The translations under genes were made by a program, and so were the position numbers. A stretch of DNA of 7,451 nucleotides from Proteiniphilum sp. UBA4084 (GTDB lineage Bacteria; Bacteroidota; Bacteroidia; Bacteroidales; Dysgonomonadaceae), in NCBI GenBank assembly GCA_002383605.1, contig DFYK01000064.1, positions 1 to 7,451 on the forward strand, read 5' to 3'. Positions 1-6,456 of this stretch are shown here, piece by piece; positions within the stretch are counted from its first letter, which is position 1, and every line of letters begins with the position of its first letter. The notes under the pieces are model-generated. The model did no database searches and was not told the origin of the DNA. It was given only the letters and a program-made list of their open reading frames with translations.

Positions 1-111
1 GTTATTGATATTGAAAAGTTAAATGCTGAAATAGCTGAAATAGTAGAACGGCAGACGATATTAAGAAAAGAGGTTGATACGATTGTAGCGGAATTGGAGG
101 GTGCTGAATAA
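1..111 (+). CDS. hsdM: Type I RM methyltransferase subunit HsdM, C-terminal end (partial)
   Basis: An open frame enters from the left edge and ends at TAA 109-111, followed at once by a second TAA. Its 36 visible residues (VIDIEKLNAEIAEIVERQ, then a Lys/Glu-rich helix ending VAELEGAE) form an amphipathic, coiled-coil-like tail of the kind that ends type I DNA adenine methyltransferase subunits, where it contacts HsdS. None of the catalytic motifs (the SAM-binding loop or NPPF) is in view, so the call rests on this tail and on the hsdS and hsdR genes downstream in the same orientation. The gap to hsdS is 90 nt, whereas hsdM and hsdS often touch or overlap; the gap holds two palindromes. Another coiled-coil protein cannot be excluded from so short a piece, but the context makes HsdM by far the likeliest. 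Confidence 0.75.
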   Translation, partial: VIDIEKLNAEIAEIVERQTILRKEVDTIVAELEGAE

Positions 112-124
112 TAAAATCCAACGG

Positions 125-171
125 TTCGGAATTTCCGAATAGTTCAGTGGTTGTTCGGTAACTCCGAACAA
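125..171. repeat. Two tandem palindromes TTCGG-N5-CCGAA between hsdM and hsdS
   Basis: Two 15-nt palindromes share the form TTCGG-N5-CCGAA. Copy 1 is TTCGGAATTTCCGAA (125-139), a 7-bp inverted repeat around one central base. Copy 2 (154-168) has centre TAACT and extends outward to an 8-bp perfect stem, TTGTTCGG (151-158) with CCGAACAA (164-171). The copies are 29 nt apart, centre to centre. They lie in the only intergenic space between hsdM and hsdS. No T-tract follows either one, so they are not obvious intrinsic terminators. They could be binding sites for a dimeric protein, RNA hairpins that reduce hsdS expression relative to hsdM, or members of a dispersed repeat family. The sequence does not decide among these. 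Confidence 0.7.
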
Positions 172-201
172 TCATGTAGGTTAGTTCAAAAATGGTATAG
201 A

Positions 202-786
202 ATGAATACAATAGAAAAACTGATACAGGAACATTGTCCAGATGGAGTGAAGTATAGGGAGCTGAAAGAAGTGGCATATATAGGTACAGGCAGTACCAAC
301 GGAAATGAAGCTACTGAGAAAGGAAAATATCCATTGTTTGTGCGTTCTAAGACTGTTAAAATGATTGACACCTATGAATTTGATGAGGAAGCAATAATAA
401 TTCCTGGAGAGGGTGGGATTGGTGAAATATTCCATTATGTAAACGGAAAATATGCACTGCATCAAAGAGCATATAGGATTAATATTTTTACTGAGGAAAT
501 TTTAGCGAAGTTCATCTATTATTATATGATGGCTAACTTCAAAAAATTTATCTTACAAAAAGCCGTTAACGCAACTGTTAGTTCAATTCGTAAACCGATG
601 ATTGAAAAGTTTACTATTCCAATCATTCCTCTTCCTATTCAACAAGAAATTGTAAATATTCTTGAAAAATTCAATCAGCTGGAGGAAGAATTGAATGCAG
701 AACTTGAAGCAAGGCGTAAACAGTATAATTTTTATCTTAACCAATTGATGGGTTTTGATGTAGTGAAGTTGAGTGGAAGACCTTAG
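202..786 (+). CDS. hsdS: Type I RM specificity subunit HsdS, N-terminal half (ends early by frameshift)
   Basis: HsdS directs the type I complex to its DNA target. This 194-residue product starts MNTIEKLIQEHCPDGVKY, the usual N-terminus of this HsdS family, so ATG 202 is preferred over a TTG at 151 that would add 17 residues encoded by a palindrome. Residues 1 to about 146 are the first target recognition domain. About 147-188 are the central conserved region: IPLPIQQEIVNILEKF, then a Glu-rich coiled coil ending ELEARRKQYNFYLNQLMGF. The frame then ends GRP-TAG at 784-786, about half the roughly 400 residues expected. The second recognition domain continues in the -1 frame. Loss of one base, for example an A making GTAAGT into GTAGT near 760-764, would explain the break. 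Half-size HsdS proteins with one recognition domain and one coiled coil are known to work as dimers on symmetric sites, so this product may be active. A sequencing error is the main alternative. Confidence 0.85.
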   Translation: MNTIEKLIQEHCPDGVKYRELKEVAYIGTGSTNGNEATEKGKYPLFVRSKTVKMIDTYEFDEEAIIIPGEGGIGEIFHYVNGKYALHQRAYRINIFTEEILAKFIYYYMMANFKKFILQKAVNATVSSIRKPMIEKFTIPIIPLPIQQEIVNILEKFNQLEEELNAELEARRKQYNFYLNQLMGFDVVKLSGRP

Positions 787-1373
787 GTGAGGTTGGTGAG
801 TTTATTAGAGGTAATGGACTTCAGAAAAAAGACTTCACGGAAACAGGAGTAGGTTGCATTCATTATGGTCAAATTTATACACATTATGGTATTTCTGCCG
901 TTGAAACAAAATCTTTTGTGACTCCAGAACTCGCTAATAAATTAAAAAAAGCGAAGAAAGGTGATTTAATTATTGCAGGCACAAGCGAAAATGTTGAAGA
1001 TGTTTGTAAGGCCGTTGCTTGGTTAGGAGATGACGAAATTGCGATTAGTGGTGATGCATTTATTTTTACTCCTGATCAAAATTCAAAATATATTTCATAT
1101 TTTTTTCAATCGGCATTTTTTAATGATCAAAAAATTAAATATACTACAGGTACTAAGGTGATTAGGGTCTCAATTTATAATTTGGGAAAAATAGTGATTC
1201 CAATCCCTCCCCTTCAAGAACAAGAGCGCATCGTTTCAATTTTAGATAAATTTGATGCTTTAGTAAATGATGCTACAATTGGTATTCAGGATGAGATTGA
1301 GGCGAGGCGCAAACAGTATGAGTATTACAGAAATAAATTGCTTACTTTTAAAGAATTTGAGGAAGTTGGTTAG
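759..1373 (+). pseudogene. hsdS: HsdS C-terminal half, out of frame with its N-terminal half
   Basis: After TGA 756-758 this frame is open to TAG 1371-1373. It reads SEVEWKTLGEVGEFIRGNGL near its start, the typical entry into a second HsdS target recognition domain, which spans roughly 774-1195. It then reads VIPIPPLQEQERIVSILDKF and ends in the distal conserved region with EIEARRKQYEYYRNKLLTF. This repeats the central region of the N-terminal half, as expected for HsdS. The frame has no ATG start; the first plausible start is GTG 918, which would remove a large part of the recognition domain, so independent translation of a useful protein is unlikely. Apart from the junction there is no other damage, so the break is recent or an artefact. 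The stop codon lies inside the palindromic repeat at 1364-1389. The sequence is visibly AT-rich, most strongly at 1080-1140. Confidence 0.8.
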
Positions 1374-1408
1374 TATTACTACCCAACTGGTTAGTGCCAC
1401 TACTTGAT
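1364..1408. repeat. Palindromic repeat, left copy, with a decayed tandem copy
   Basis: Positions 1364-1389 form an imperfect palindrome: AGTTGGTTAG, a short centre, then CTACCCAACT and a final G. The arms match at 9 of 10 positions. It covers the last codons and the TAG stop of the hsdS fragment. A second, diverged unit follows with a period of 21 nt (TGGTTAGT at 1367-1374 and again at 1388-1395, each followed by an ACTAC block). The same 26-nt element recurs at 7285-7310 with only three differences, all in the centre. The two copies bracket the ATPase, hsdR and abiE genes. The element may be a dispersed palindromic repeat or a recombination site; neither is proven. Confidence 0.7.
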
Positions 1409-1440
1409 GGATAAATGAATCAATTATTATCTGCTCTCAG

Positions 1441-1495
1441 ATAGTGCAAAATTTCCGTAATAATGCACTGTTATAGTGCAAAAATATTATCTTTG
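1441..1495 (+). promoter_or_regulatory. Promoter for the ATPase-hsdR unit, with AGTGCA half-sites
   Basis: TATCTTTG at 1488-1495 matches the Bacteroidota -7 consensus TAnnTTTG exactly. It lies 14 nt before the ATPase ATG at 1510, so the leader would be only a few nucleotides long. No clear -33 TTTG is visible at the usual spacing. The region where it should lie is occupied by an inverted repeat, TGCACT (1464-1469) and AGTGCA (1475-1480) around GTTAT. A third half-site occurs upstream within ATAGTGCAAAA (1441-1451), which is repeated exactly at 1473-1483. A poor -33 element overlapped by symmetric sites suggests control by a regulator, an inference without direct support. Confidence 0.6.
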
Positions 1496-1509
1496 TAAAA
1501 AACATCGAT

Positions 1510-2679
1510 ATGAATAAGCTGTTTGAATACTCCAATAAGCTGGTAAATGAGGTTCATACCAACTTTTTCCGTTATATGTATGATGAGATTAACTGGAATA
1601 ATCGCATGATATGTTTGATTGGTCCGCGAGGTGTAGGTAAAACAACCCTGGTACTGCAATACATCAAACAAAATCTAAAACCTGTAGATACGTTGTACGT
1701 GACAACTGAAGACTTTTATTTTGTAGACAACAAGCTTACAGACCTGGCAGACCGCTTTGTGAAATATGGAGGAAAACATCTTTTTATTGATGAAATTCAT
1801 AAATATAAGGATTGGTCGAAGGAGCTTAAACTAATTTACGACTACCACAAAGATCTGAAAGTGGTGTTCACCGGATCATCTGTACTGGATATTAAAAAGG
1901 GAGCATCGGACCTCAGTAGAAGAGCTGTCGTTTACAATATGCAGGGATTGTCTTTTAGAGAATATCTGAAGCTTTTTCACAACATATCAACCAAAATCTA
2001 TACTTTGGAAGATGTTTTGGCGCAACGAGTAGTTGAATCGGAATTACAACTTCCACTGCCCTTGTTTGCCGATTATTTAAAGCAAGGTTACTATCCGTTT
2101 GCATTGGAAGATGATTTTGAAATTCGAATGAATCAGGTAATTAATCAGACATTGGAGAATGATATTCCGATGTATGCGGATATGAATATTGCAACAGGCA
2201 GAAAATTAAAAGAGCTATTGGCCATTGTTGCGAAAAGTGCACCATTTAAACCAAATATGAGTAAAATTGCCGGGATACTGTCGGTCAGCCGGAATAATAT
2301 TGCTGACTATCTTCTTTATATTGAGGAAGCGGGAATGATTTACCAACTGAGAGATAATACCGGAGGTATTCGTGGATTGGGCAAAGTGGAAAAAGTATAC
2401 CTGGATAACAGTAATCTGATCTATGCTTTGGCAGATGATAGTTCGGAAAAAGGCAATATCAGAGAAACATTCTTTCAGAATCAATTGCGGGTGAAGCATA
2501 AACTGGTCTCATCCAAAGTTGCCGACTTTATGATTAACGATAAGACCTTTGAAGTAGGAGGCAAGTCGAAAGGGCAGAAACAGATCAAGGATGTTGAAAA
2601 TGGATTTATTGTCAAAGATGATATCGAGAGCGGATATATGAATGTGATTCCGCTATGGCAGTTTGGATTGATGTATTAA
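1510..2679 (+). CDS. AAA ATPase with DUF4143-type C-terminal domain
   Basis: This 389-residue protein has a P-loop ATPase domain of the AAA_14 kind: Walker A GPRGVGKTT at 38-46, Walker B HLFIDEIHK at 90-98 with catalytic D94/E95, and a sensor-like VVFTGSS at 118-124. A winged-helix-like segment follows at about 247-282 (KIAGILSVSRNNIADYL), then a C-terminal part with a nuclease-like pattern: E319, D339 and FEVGGKSKG from 347. This order is that of the large ATPase/DUF4143 family, common in Bacteroidota and archaea, whose cellular role is mostly unknown. The Asp/Glu/Lys pattern resembles a PD-(D/E)xK fold but may be degenerate. There is no signal peptide or membrane segment, so it should be cytoplasmic. 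It is the first gene after a promoter and is followed by hsdR after 12 nt, so the two are probably co-transcribed. A role in RM or defence is inferred only from position. Confidence 0.85.
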   Translation: MNKLFEYSNKLVNEVHTNFFRYMYDEINWNNRMICLIGPRGVGKTTLVLQYIKQNLKPVDTLYVTTEDFYFVDNKLTDLADRFVKYGGKHLFIDEIHKYKDWSKELKLIYDYHKDLKVVFTGSSVLDIKKGASDLSRRAVVYNMQGLSFREYLKLFHNISTKIYTLEDVLAQRVVESELQLPLPLFADYLKQGYYPFALEDDFEIRMNQVINQTLENDIPMYADMNIATGRKLKELLAIVAKSAPFKPNMSKIAGILSVSRNNIADYLLYIEEAGMIYQLRDNTGGIRGLGKVEKVYLDNSNLIYALADDSSEKGNIRETFFQNQLRVKHKLVSSKVADFMINDKTFEVGGKSKGQKQIKDVENGFIVKDDIESGYMNVIPLWQFGLMY

Positions 2680-2691
2680 TTTAGAACAGAT

Positions 2692-5600
2692 ATGAGTCAC
2701 TTTAATGTTGTTGTCGAGAATCCTGAATCTACAGTTGTCGCGGAATACAAGTCGCCCTACAAACGGGTAACGGCTTACCAATCGGAGGCAGAACTTGAAA
2801 AAACGCTGATAGAGCAACTACAGAAACAGGCGTACGATTATCTTCCGCTAAAGAGCGAGAAGGATCTGATCGTCAATCTGCGTACCCAGTTGGAGCGGTT
2901 GAATGATTATGAATTCAGCGACAACGAATGGGACTTTTTCTTCAGAAATAAGATTGCCAATCAGAATCTGGGTATAGAGGAGAAAACATACATCATTCAG
3001 GAGGATTACATTCAGCTGCTGGCATGTGATGATGGGTCGGTAAAAAATATCTATCTGATCGACAAGACCCATATCCACAACAACAGTCTGCAGGTCATCA
3101 ATCAGTATGAAACTGAAAACGGTACGCACAGCAACAGATATGATGTGACAATCCTGGTGAACGGTCTGCCCATGGTGCATATTGAGCTGAAAAGAAGGGG
3201 CATCGAACTGAAGGAGGCCTTCAACCAGATTAATCGCTACAACAGAGAGTCGTTCTGGGCTGACTCGGGATTGTTTGAATATGTGCAGCTCTTTGTTATA
3301 TCGAACGGCACGTTCACGAAATATTACAGCAATACCACCCGGTTTACCCATATTAAAGAGAAAGCGGAAGGCTCGGTGAAGAAAGGTAAACAGACGAGCA
3401 ACAGTTACGAGTTCACCTCCTGGTGGGCCGATGCGAACAACAGGCCAATCACCGATCTGATTGATTTTACCGATACGTTCTTTGCCAAGCATGCCATATT
3501 GAATCTGCTAACCAAATATTGCATTTTTACATCGGAGAAGCTATTGCTGGTGATGCGCCCTTATCAGATTGTGGCGACGGAACGGATTCTGGGAAGGATT
3601 CATGTGGCTTACAATGCAAAGACTATTGGTACGCTAAATGCTGGCGGTTACATCTGGCATACCACAGGGAGCGGGAAAACACTGACTTCGTTCAAGCCGG
3701 CTCAGATTGCCAGTAAGTTGCCCTTTATTGACAAGGTGCTGTTCGTGGTGGACAGGAAGGACCTCGATTATCAGACCATGATAGAGTATGATAAGTTTGA
3801 GAAAGGGGCCGCAAACAGTAACAAAAGTACCGCCATCTTGAAAAAGCAACTTGAGGATCCCAATGCAAGAATCATCATCACCACCATCCAGAAGCTATCG
3901 ATCTTTGTCGAGAAGAATAAGAAGCATCCTTCATTCAATCAGCATTTTGTGATCATCTTCGATGAGTGTCACCGCTCCCAGTTTGGTGAGATGCACACGG
4001 CCATCAAGAAAAACTTCAAAAAGTATTATATTTTTGGATTTACAGGTACGCCTATTTTTGCAGTGAATGCAAGCAGTGGAGGTAGGATTGATCTGAAGAC
4101 CACCGAGCAGGCTTTTGGTGAGAAGTTGCATACCTATACCATCGTGGATGCCATTACAGATAAGAATGTGCTGCCTTTCCGCATTGATTATATCAGTACG
4201 ATGAAGGAAGAGGAGAACATCAAGGATGAAAAGGTGTGGAACATCGACCGGGAAAGGGCTTTGGCATCGCCCAAACGAGTTGGGAACATTGTTTCCTACA
4301 TCATTGAACATTTCGACCAGAAGACAAAACGAAATTCTTTTTATAAACTGAAAGACCGTCGGCTGTCGGGCTTCAACTCCATCTTTGCGGTCGCCTCCAT
4401 AGATGTGGCGAGAAAGTATTATACCGAATTCAAAAAACAGTTACAGGATGTGGCAGGCGATAAAAAGCTGAAAGTGGCTCTTATCTACAGTTATGCCGCG
4501 AATGAAGGTGATACGGAGATAGATGGTATCCTGGGCGACGAGAACTCGGACGACACGAGCGGACTGGACAAGAGTTCGCGTGATTTCCTGGAAGCGGCTA
4601 TTGGCGACTATAACGCAATGTTCAAGACCAATTTTGACACATCGGGTGAGAAGTTCCAAAATTATTATAAGGATGTTTCCAATAAGATTAAGAACAGGGA
4701 ACTGGATCTGCTCATTGTGGTGAACATGTTCCTTACCGGTTTCGATGCTACCACGCTGAACACACTTTGGGTGGATAAGAATCTGAGGTTACACGGATTG
4801 TTGCAGGCTTATTCCCGTACGAACCGCATCCTGAATTCGGTGAAGACCTTTGGCAATATCGTCTGCTTCCGGAATCTGGAGGATGCCACCAACGAGAGCA
4901 TTGCCCTCTTTGGCGATAAGGAGGCTGGGGGAGTGGTGCTGCTGAAAACCTTTGATGAGTATTACAACGGCTATACCGACGGGAATAAGAACGTAACTGG
5001 TTATGCTAAACTGGTGGATACCCTGCAGGAGAAGTATCCTCTCGATGTACCGATCGTGGGTGAGCAGAACAAGCGGGAGTTTATCAAACTGTACGGCGCC
5101 ATTCTGAAGGTGAGGAATATCCTTTCGTCGTTTGACGAGTTCAAAGGCAGGGAAATTCTGACTGAACGGGATGTCCAGGATTATCACAGCGCGTACATCG
5201 ACCTCTACAAGGAGTTTCGGGATCTGAACAGGCGGGATTCTGAAAATATCAACGACGACATTGTTTTTGAGATGGAGCTCATCAAGCAGGTCGAAATTAA
5301 TATCGACTATATCTTGATGCTGATCAAGAAATATCATGAGGATCATGTGAAGAACAGGGAGATTAAGATCGATATTTACAAGGCGATTGATTCGAGCGTG
5401 GAATTGAGGAATAAGAAGGAGCTGATTGAGACGTTTATTGAGTCTTTGACTCCAACGACCGATGTGGATGACGACTGGCATAAGTTCGTAGACGAGAAAA
5501 AGATGGAGGAGCTGGATCGGATTATCGGGGAGGAGAACCTGAACCGGGAGGCGACCTATAATTTTGTGGACAATGCATTCCGGGATGGTTATGTGCAGAC

Positions 5601-5757
5601 CACCGGCACGGCTCTGACAAAAGTGCTGCCGCCCATGTCGAGATTTTCCGCCAGAAGTGAACGTCCCCGAAAACGGGAGAATGTACTTGCGAAACTAAGC
5701 GAGTTTTTCAATAAGTTCTGGGATATTTCCGGAGGTAAGTTGTTTCGTGACAGATAA
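2692..5757 (+). CDS. hsdR: Type I RM restriction and translocation subunit HsdR
   Basis: HsdR is the motor and nuclease of the type I complex: it pulls DNA using ATP and cuts far from unmethylated recognition sites. The N-terminal nuclease domain has D151, E165 and K167 (RYDVTILVNG, then HIELK) and the QxxxY motif Q179/Y183. These are, from memory, the same residue numbers as in EcoR124I HsdR. Superfamily 2 helicase motifs follow in order: RPYQ 289-292, Walker A TTGSGKT 324-330, VVDRKDLD 352-359, DECH 424-427, FTGTP 450-454, FAVAS 565-569, MFLTGFD 679-685 and QAYSRTNR 705-712. The rest is the helical domain that contacts the methyltransferase. At 1021 residues it is full length (EcoR124I HsdR is about 1038). 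All key residues are present, so the subunit itself looks active even though hsdS upstream is broken. Its GC content is visibly higher than that of hsdS. Confidence 0.97.
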   Translation: MSHFNVVVENPESTVVAEYKSPYKRVTAYQSEAELEKTLIEQLQKQAYDYLPLKSEKDLIVNLRTQLERLNDYEFSDNEWDFFFRNKIANQNLGIEEKTYIIQEDYIQLLACDDGSVKNIYLIDKTHIHNNSLQVINQYETENGTHSNRYDVTILVNGLPMVHIELKRRGIELKEAFNQINRYNRESFWADSGLFEYVQLFVISNGTFTKYYSNTTRFTHIKEKAEGSVKKGKQTSNSYEFTSWWADANNRPITDLIDFTDTFFAKHAILNLLTKYCIFTSEKLLLVMRPYQIVATERILGRIHVAYNAKTIGTLNAGGYIWHTTGSGKTLTSFKPAQIASKLPFIDKVLFVVDRKDLDYQTMIEYDKFEKGAANSNKSTAILKKQLEDPNARIIITTIQKLSIFVEKNKKHPSFNQHFVIIFDECHRSQFGEMHTAIKKNFKKYYIFGFTGTPIFAVNASSGGRIDLKTTEQAFGEKLHTYTIVDAITDKNVLPFRIDYISTMKEEENIKDEKVWNIDRERALASPKRVGNIVSYIIEHFDQKTKRNSFYKLKDRRLSGFNSIFAVASIDVARKYYTEFKKQLQDVAGDKKLKVALIYSYAANEGDTEIDGILGDENSDDTSGLDKSSRDFLEAAIGDYNAMFKTNFDTSGEKFQNYYKDVSNKIKNRELDLLIVVNMFLTGFDATTLNTLWVDKNLRLHGLLQAYSRTNRILNSVKTFGNIVCFRNLEDATNESIALFGDKEAGGVVLLKTFDEYYNGYTDGNKNVTGYAKLVDTLQEKYPLDVPIVGEQNKREFIKLYGAILKVRNILSSFDEFKGREILTERDVQDYHSAYIDLYKEFRDLNRRDSENINDDIVFEMELIKQVEINIDYILMLIKKYHEDHVKNREIKIDIYKAIDSSVELRNKKELIETFIESLTPTTDVDDDWHKFVDEKKMEELDRIIGEENLNREATYNFVDNAFRDGYVQTTGTALTKVLPPMSRFSARSERPRKRENVLAKLSEFFNKFWDISGGKLFRDR

Positions 5758-5835
5758 CCGAAAGCATTTTTTTATCAAAGCAATCAAATAAACATGCAAA
5801 AATAAACTTGTGTTTTAAATTTACACGAAAATGAT

Positions 5836-5843
5836 TATATTTG
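5836..5843 (+). promoter_or_regulatory. Bacteroidota -7 box upstream of abiEi
   Basis: TATATTTG matches TAnnTTTG exactly and lies 25 nt before the abiEi ATG at 5869. The 78 nt between it and the end of hsdR are AT-rich and contain no gene. The nearest upstream TTG (5808-5810) is 25 nt away, longer than the usual 19-21 nt, so the -33 element is weak or absent. This suggests that abiEi-abiEii has its own promoter rather than depending on read-through from hsdR. Confidence 0.6.
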
Positions 5844-5884
5844 TGAACTGAACATCCGAATTATTGTAATGAACAGTTCACGAA
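5840..5884. promoter_or_regulatory. Dyad spanning the abiEi promoter and start codon, candidate AbiEi operator
   Basis: GTGAACTG (5843-5850) and CAGTTCAC (5874-5881) are a perfect 8-bp inverted repeat. With one G-T wobble the arms extend to 11 bp (TTTGTGAACTG at 5840-5850, CAGTTCACGAA at 5874-5884) around a 23-nt spacer. The left arm overlaps the TTTG of the -7 box and the expected transcription start; the right arm covers codons 2-5 of abiEi. AbiEi proteins studied elsewhere repress their own operon by binding inverted repeats, so this is a good operator candidate. It could instead act as an mRNA hairpin that sequesters the start codon. Confidence 0.5.
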
Positions 5885-6456
5885 ACAGGGATATCTTGTT
5901 TTCTATCTACAGTGATAAAAGAACAGTGTTTACACTGAATGATATTGCTGTACTTACCGGCGAAAGTAACTTCAACAACCTGAATAAGAAGATCAACTAC
6001 TACGTTGGACAAGGCAGATTGGAGAGGCCTCGCAAGGGGATTTACGTGAAAAAAGAATATAACCCGGAAGAACTTGCCTGCAAGATTTATACACCGTCCT
6101 ACATCTCCCTGGAGTATATTCTACAGGAAGCCGGTGTTATTTTTCAGTATGATAGTCGAATTACTTCCGTGTCCTACCTGAGCCGGGAAATTGAAGTAGA
6201 AAATAAGACTTATTCATACCGTAGAATTAAAGGCGAGATAGTAGTGAACACCGCGGGAATTATCAGGAATGCCAACATCAATAAAGCCACGGCTGAAAGG
6301 GCTTTTTTGGATATGATATACCTGAATGGAGAACGTTATTTCGATAATCTCAAGCCGCTCGACAAGGATTTTATGAAAAGACTTCTTCCCCTATATAACT
6401 CAAAAATCTTATCGGAACGGGTCGGTAAAATATTGAAGAATGGTGGATATCGCTAA
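5869..6456 (+). CDS. abiEi: AbiEi-family antitoxin / transcriptional repressor
   Basis: This 195-residue cytoplasmic protein begins with a winged-helix DNA-binding domain at about residues 1-65 (TLNDIAVLTGESNFNNLNKK, then a wing ending RLERPRKGIYVKK). It continues with the segment EELACKIYTPSYISLEYIL, characteristic of AbiEi antitoxins of type IV toxin-antitoxin systems. In that family the N-terminal domain represses the operon and the C-terminal domain counters the toxin. The ATG at 5869 follows a -7 box by 25 nt and sits inside a long inverted repeat, consistent with autoregulation. The gene overlaps the next by 17 nt, giving probable translational coupling with the toxin. The product is somewhat shorter than the largest AbiEi proteins but shows no sign of damage. 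Confidence 0.85.
   Translation: MNSSRNRDILFSIYSDKRTVFTLNDIAVLTGESNFNNLNKKINYYVGQGRLERPRKGIYVKKEYNPEELACKIYTPSYISLEYILQEAGVIFQYDSRITSVSYLSREIEVENKTYSYRRIKGEIVVNTAGIIRNANINKATAERAFLDMIYLNGERYFDNLKPLDKDFMKRLLPLYNSKILSERVGKILKNGGYR

Noticed and set aside
151..201. TTG-started N-terminal extension of HsdS
   Set aside because: The extra 17 residues are encoded by the palindrome and spacer. MNTIEKLIQEHCPDG at ATG 202 is the family's usual start.
750..756. GGGTTTT slippery heptamer in the correct phase, which might give programmed -1 frameshifting in hsdS
   Set aside because: A -1 slip here reaches TGA at 756-758 at once, so it cannot join the two halves. No other XXXYYYZ heptamer lies in the productive interval 759-786.
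918..1373. A separate small gene starting at GTG 918
   Set aside because: It is the C-terminal part of HsdS, and the homologous frame continues upstream to 759 without interruption. The GTG merely falls inside the second recognition domain.
1364..1408. Start of a CRISPR array, from the tandem 21-nt period
   Set aside because: There are only two units, the second is decayed, there are no spacers of regular length and no cas genes. A palindromic repeat explains it better.
2848..3492. Long antisense open frame within hsdR (214 codons on the - strand)
   Set aside because: It lies wholly under the well-conserved HsdR nuclease region and its translation resembles no family. It is a shadow of the real gene.
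4789..5481. Long antisense open frame within hsdR (230 codons on the - strand)
   Set aside because: It is a codon-bias shadow of the HsdR helical domain, with no recognisable motif and no promoter.
5743..5773. Intrinsic terminator after hsdR (TTTCG at 5743-5747, CGAAA at 5759-5763, then a T-run at 5767-5773)
   Set aside because: The stem is only 5 bp, AT-containing, with an 11-nt loop overlapping the stop codon. It is too weak to call, although the T-run is suggestive.
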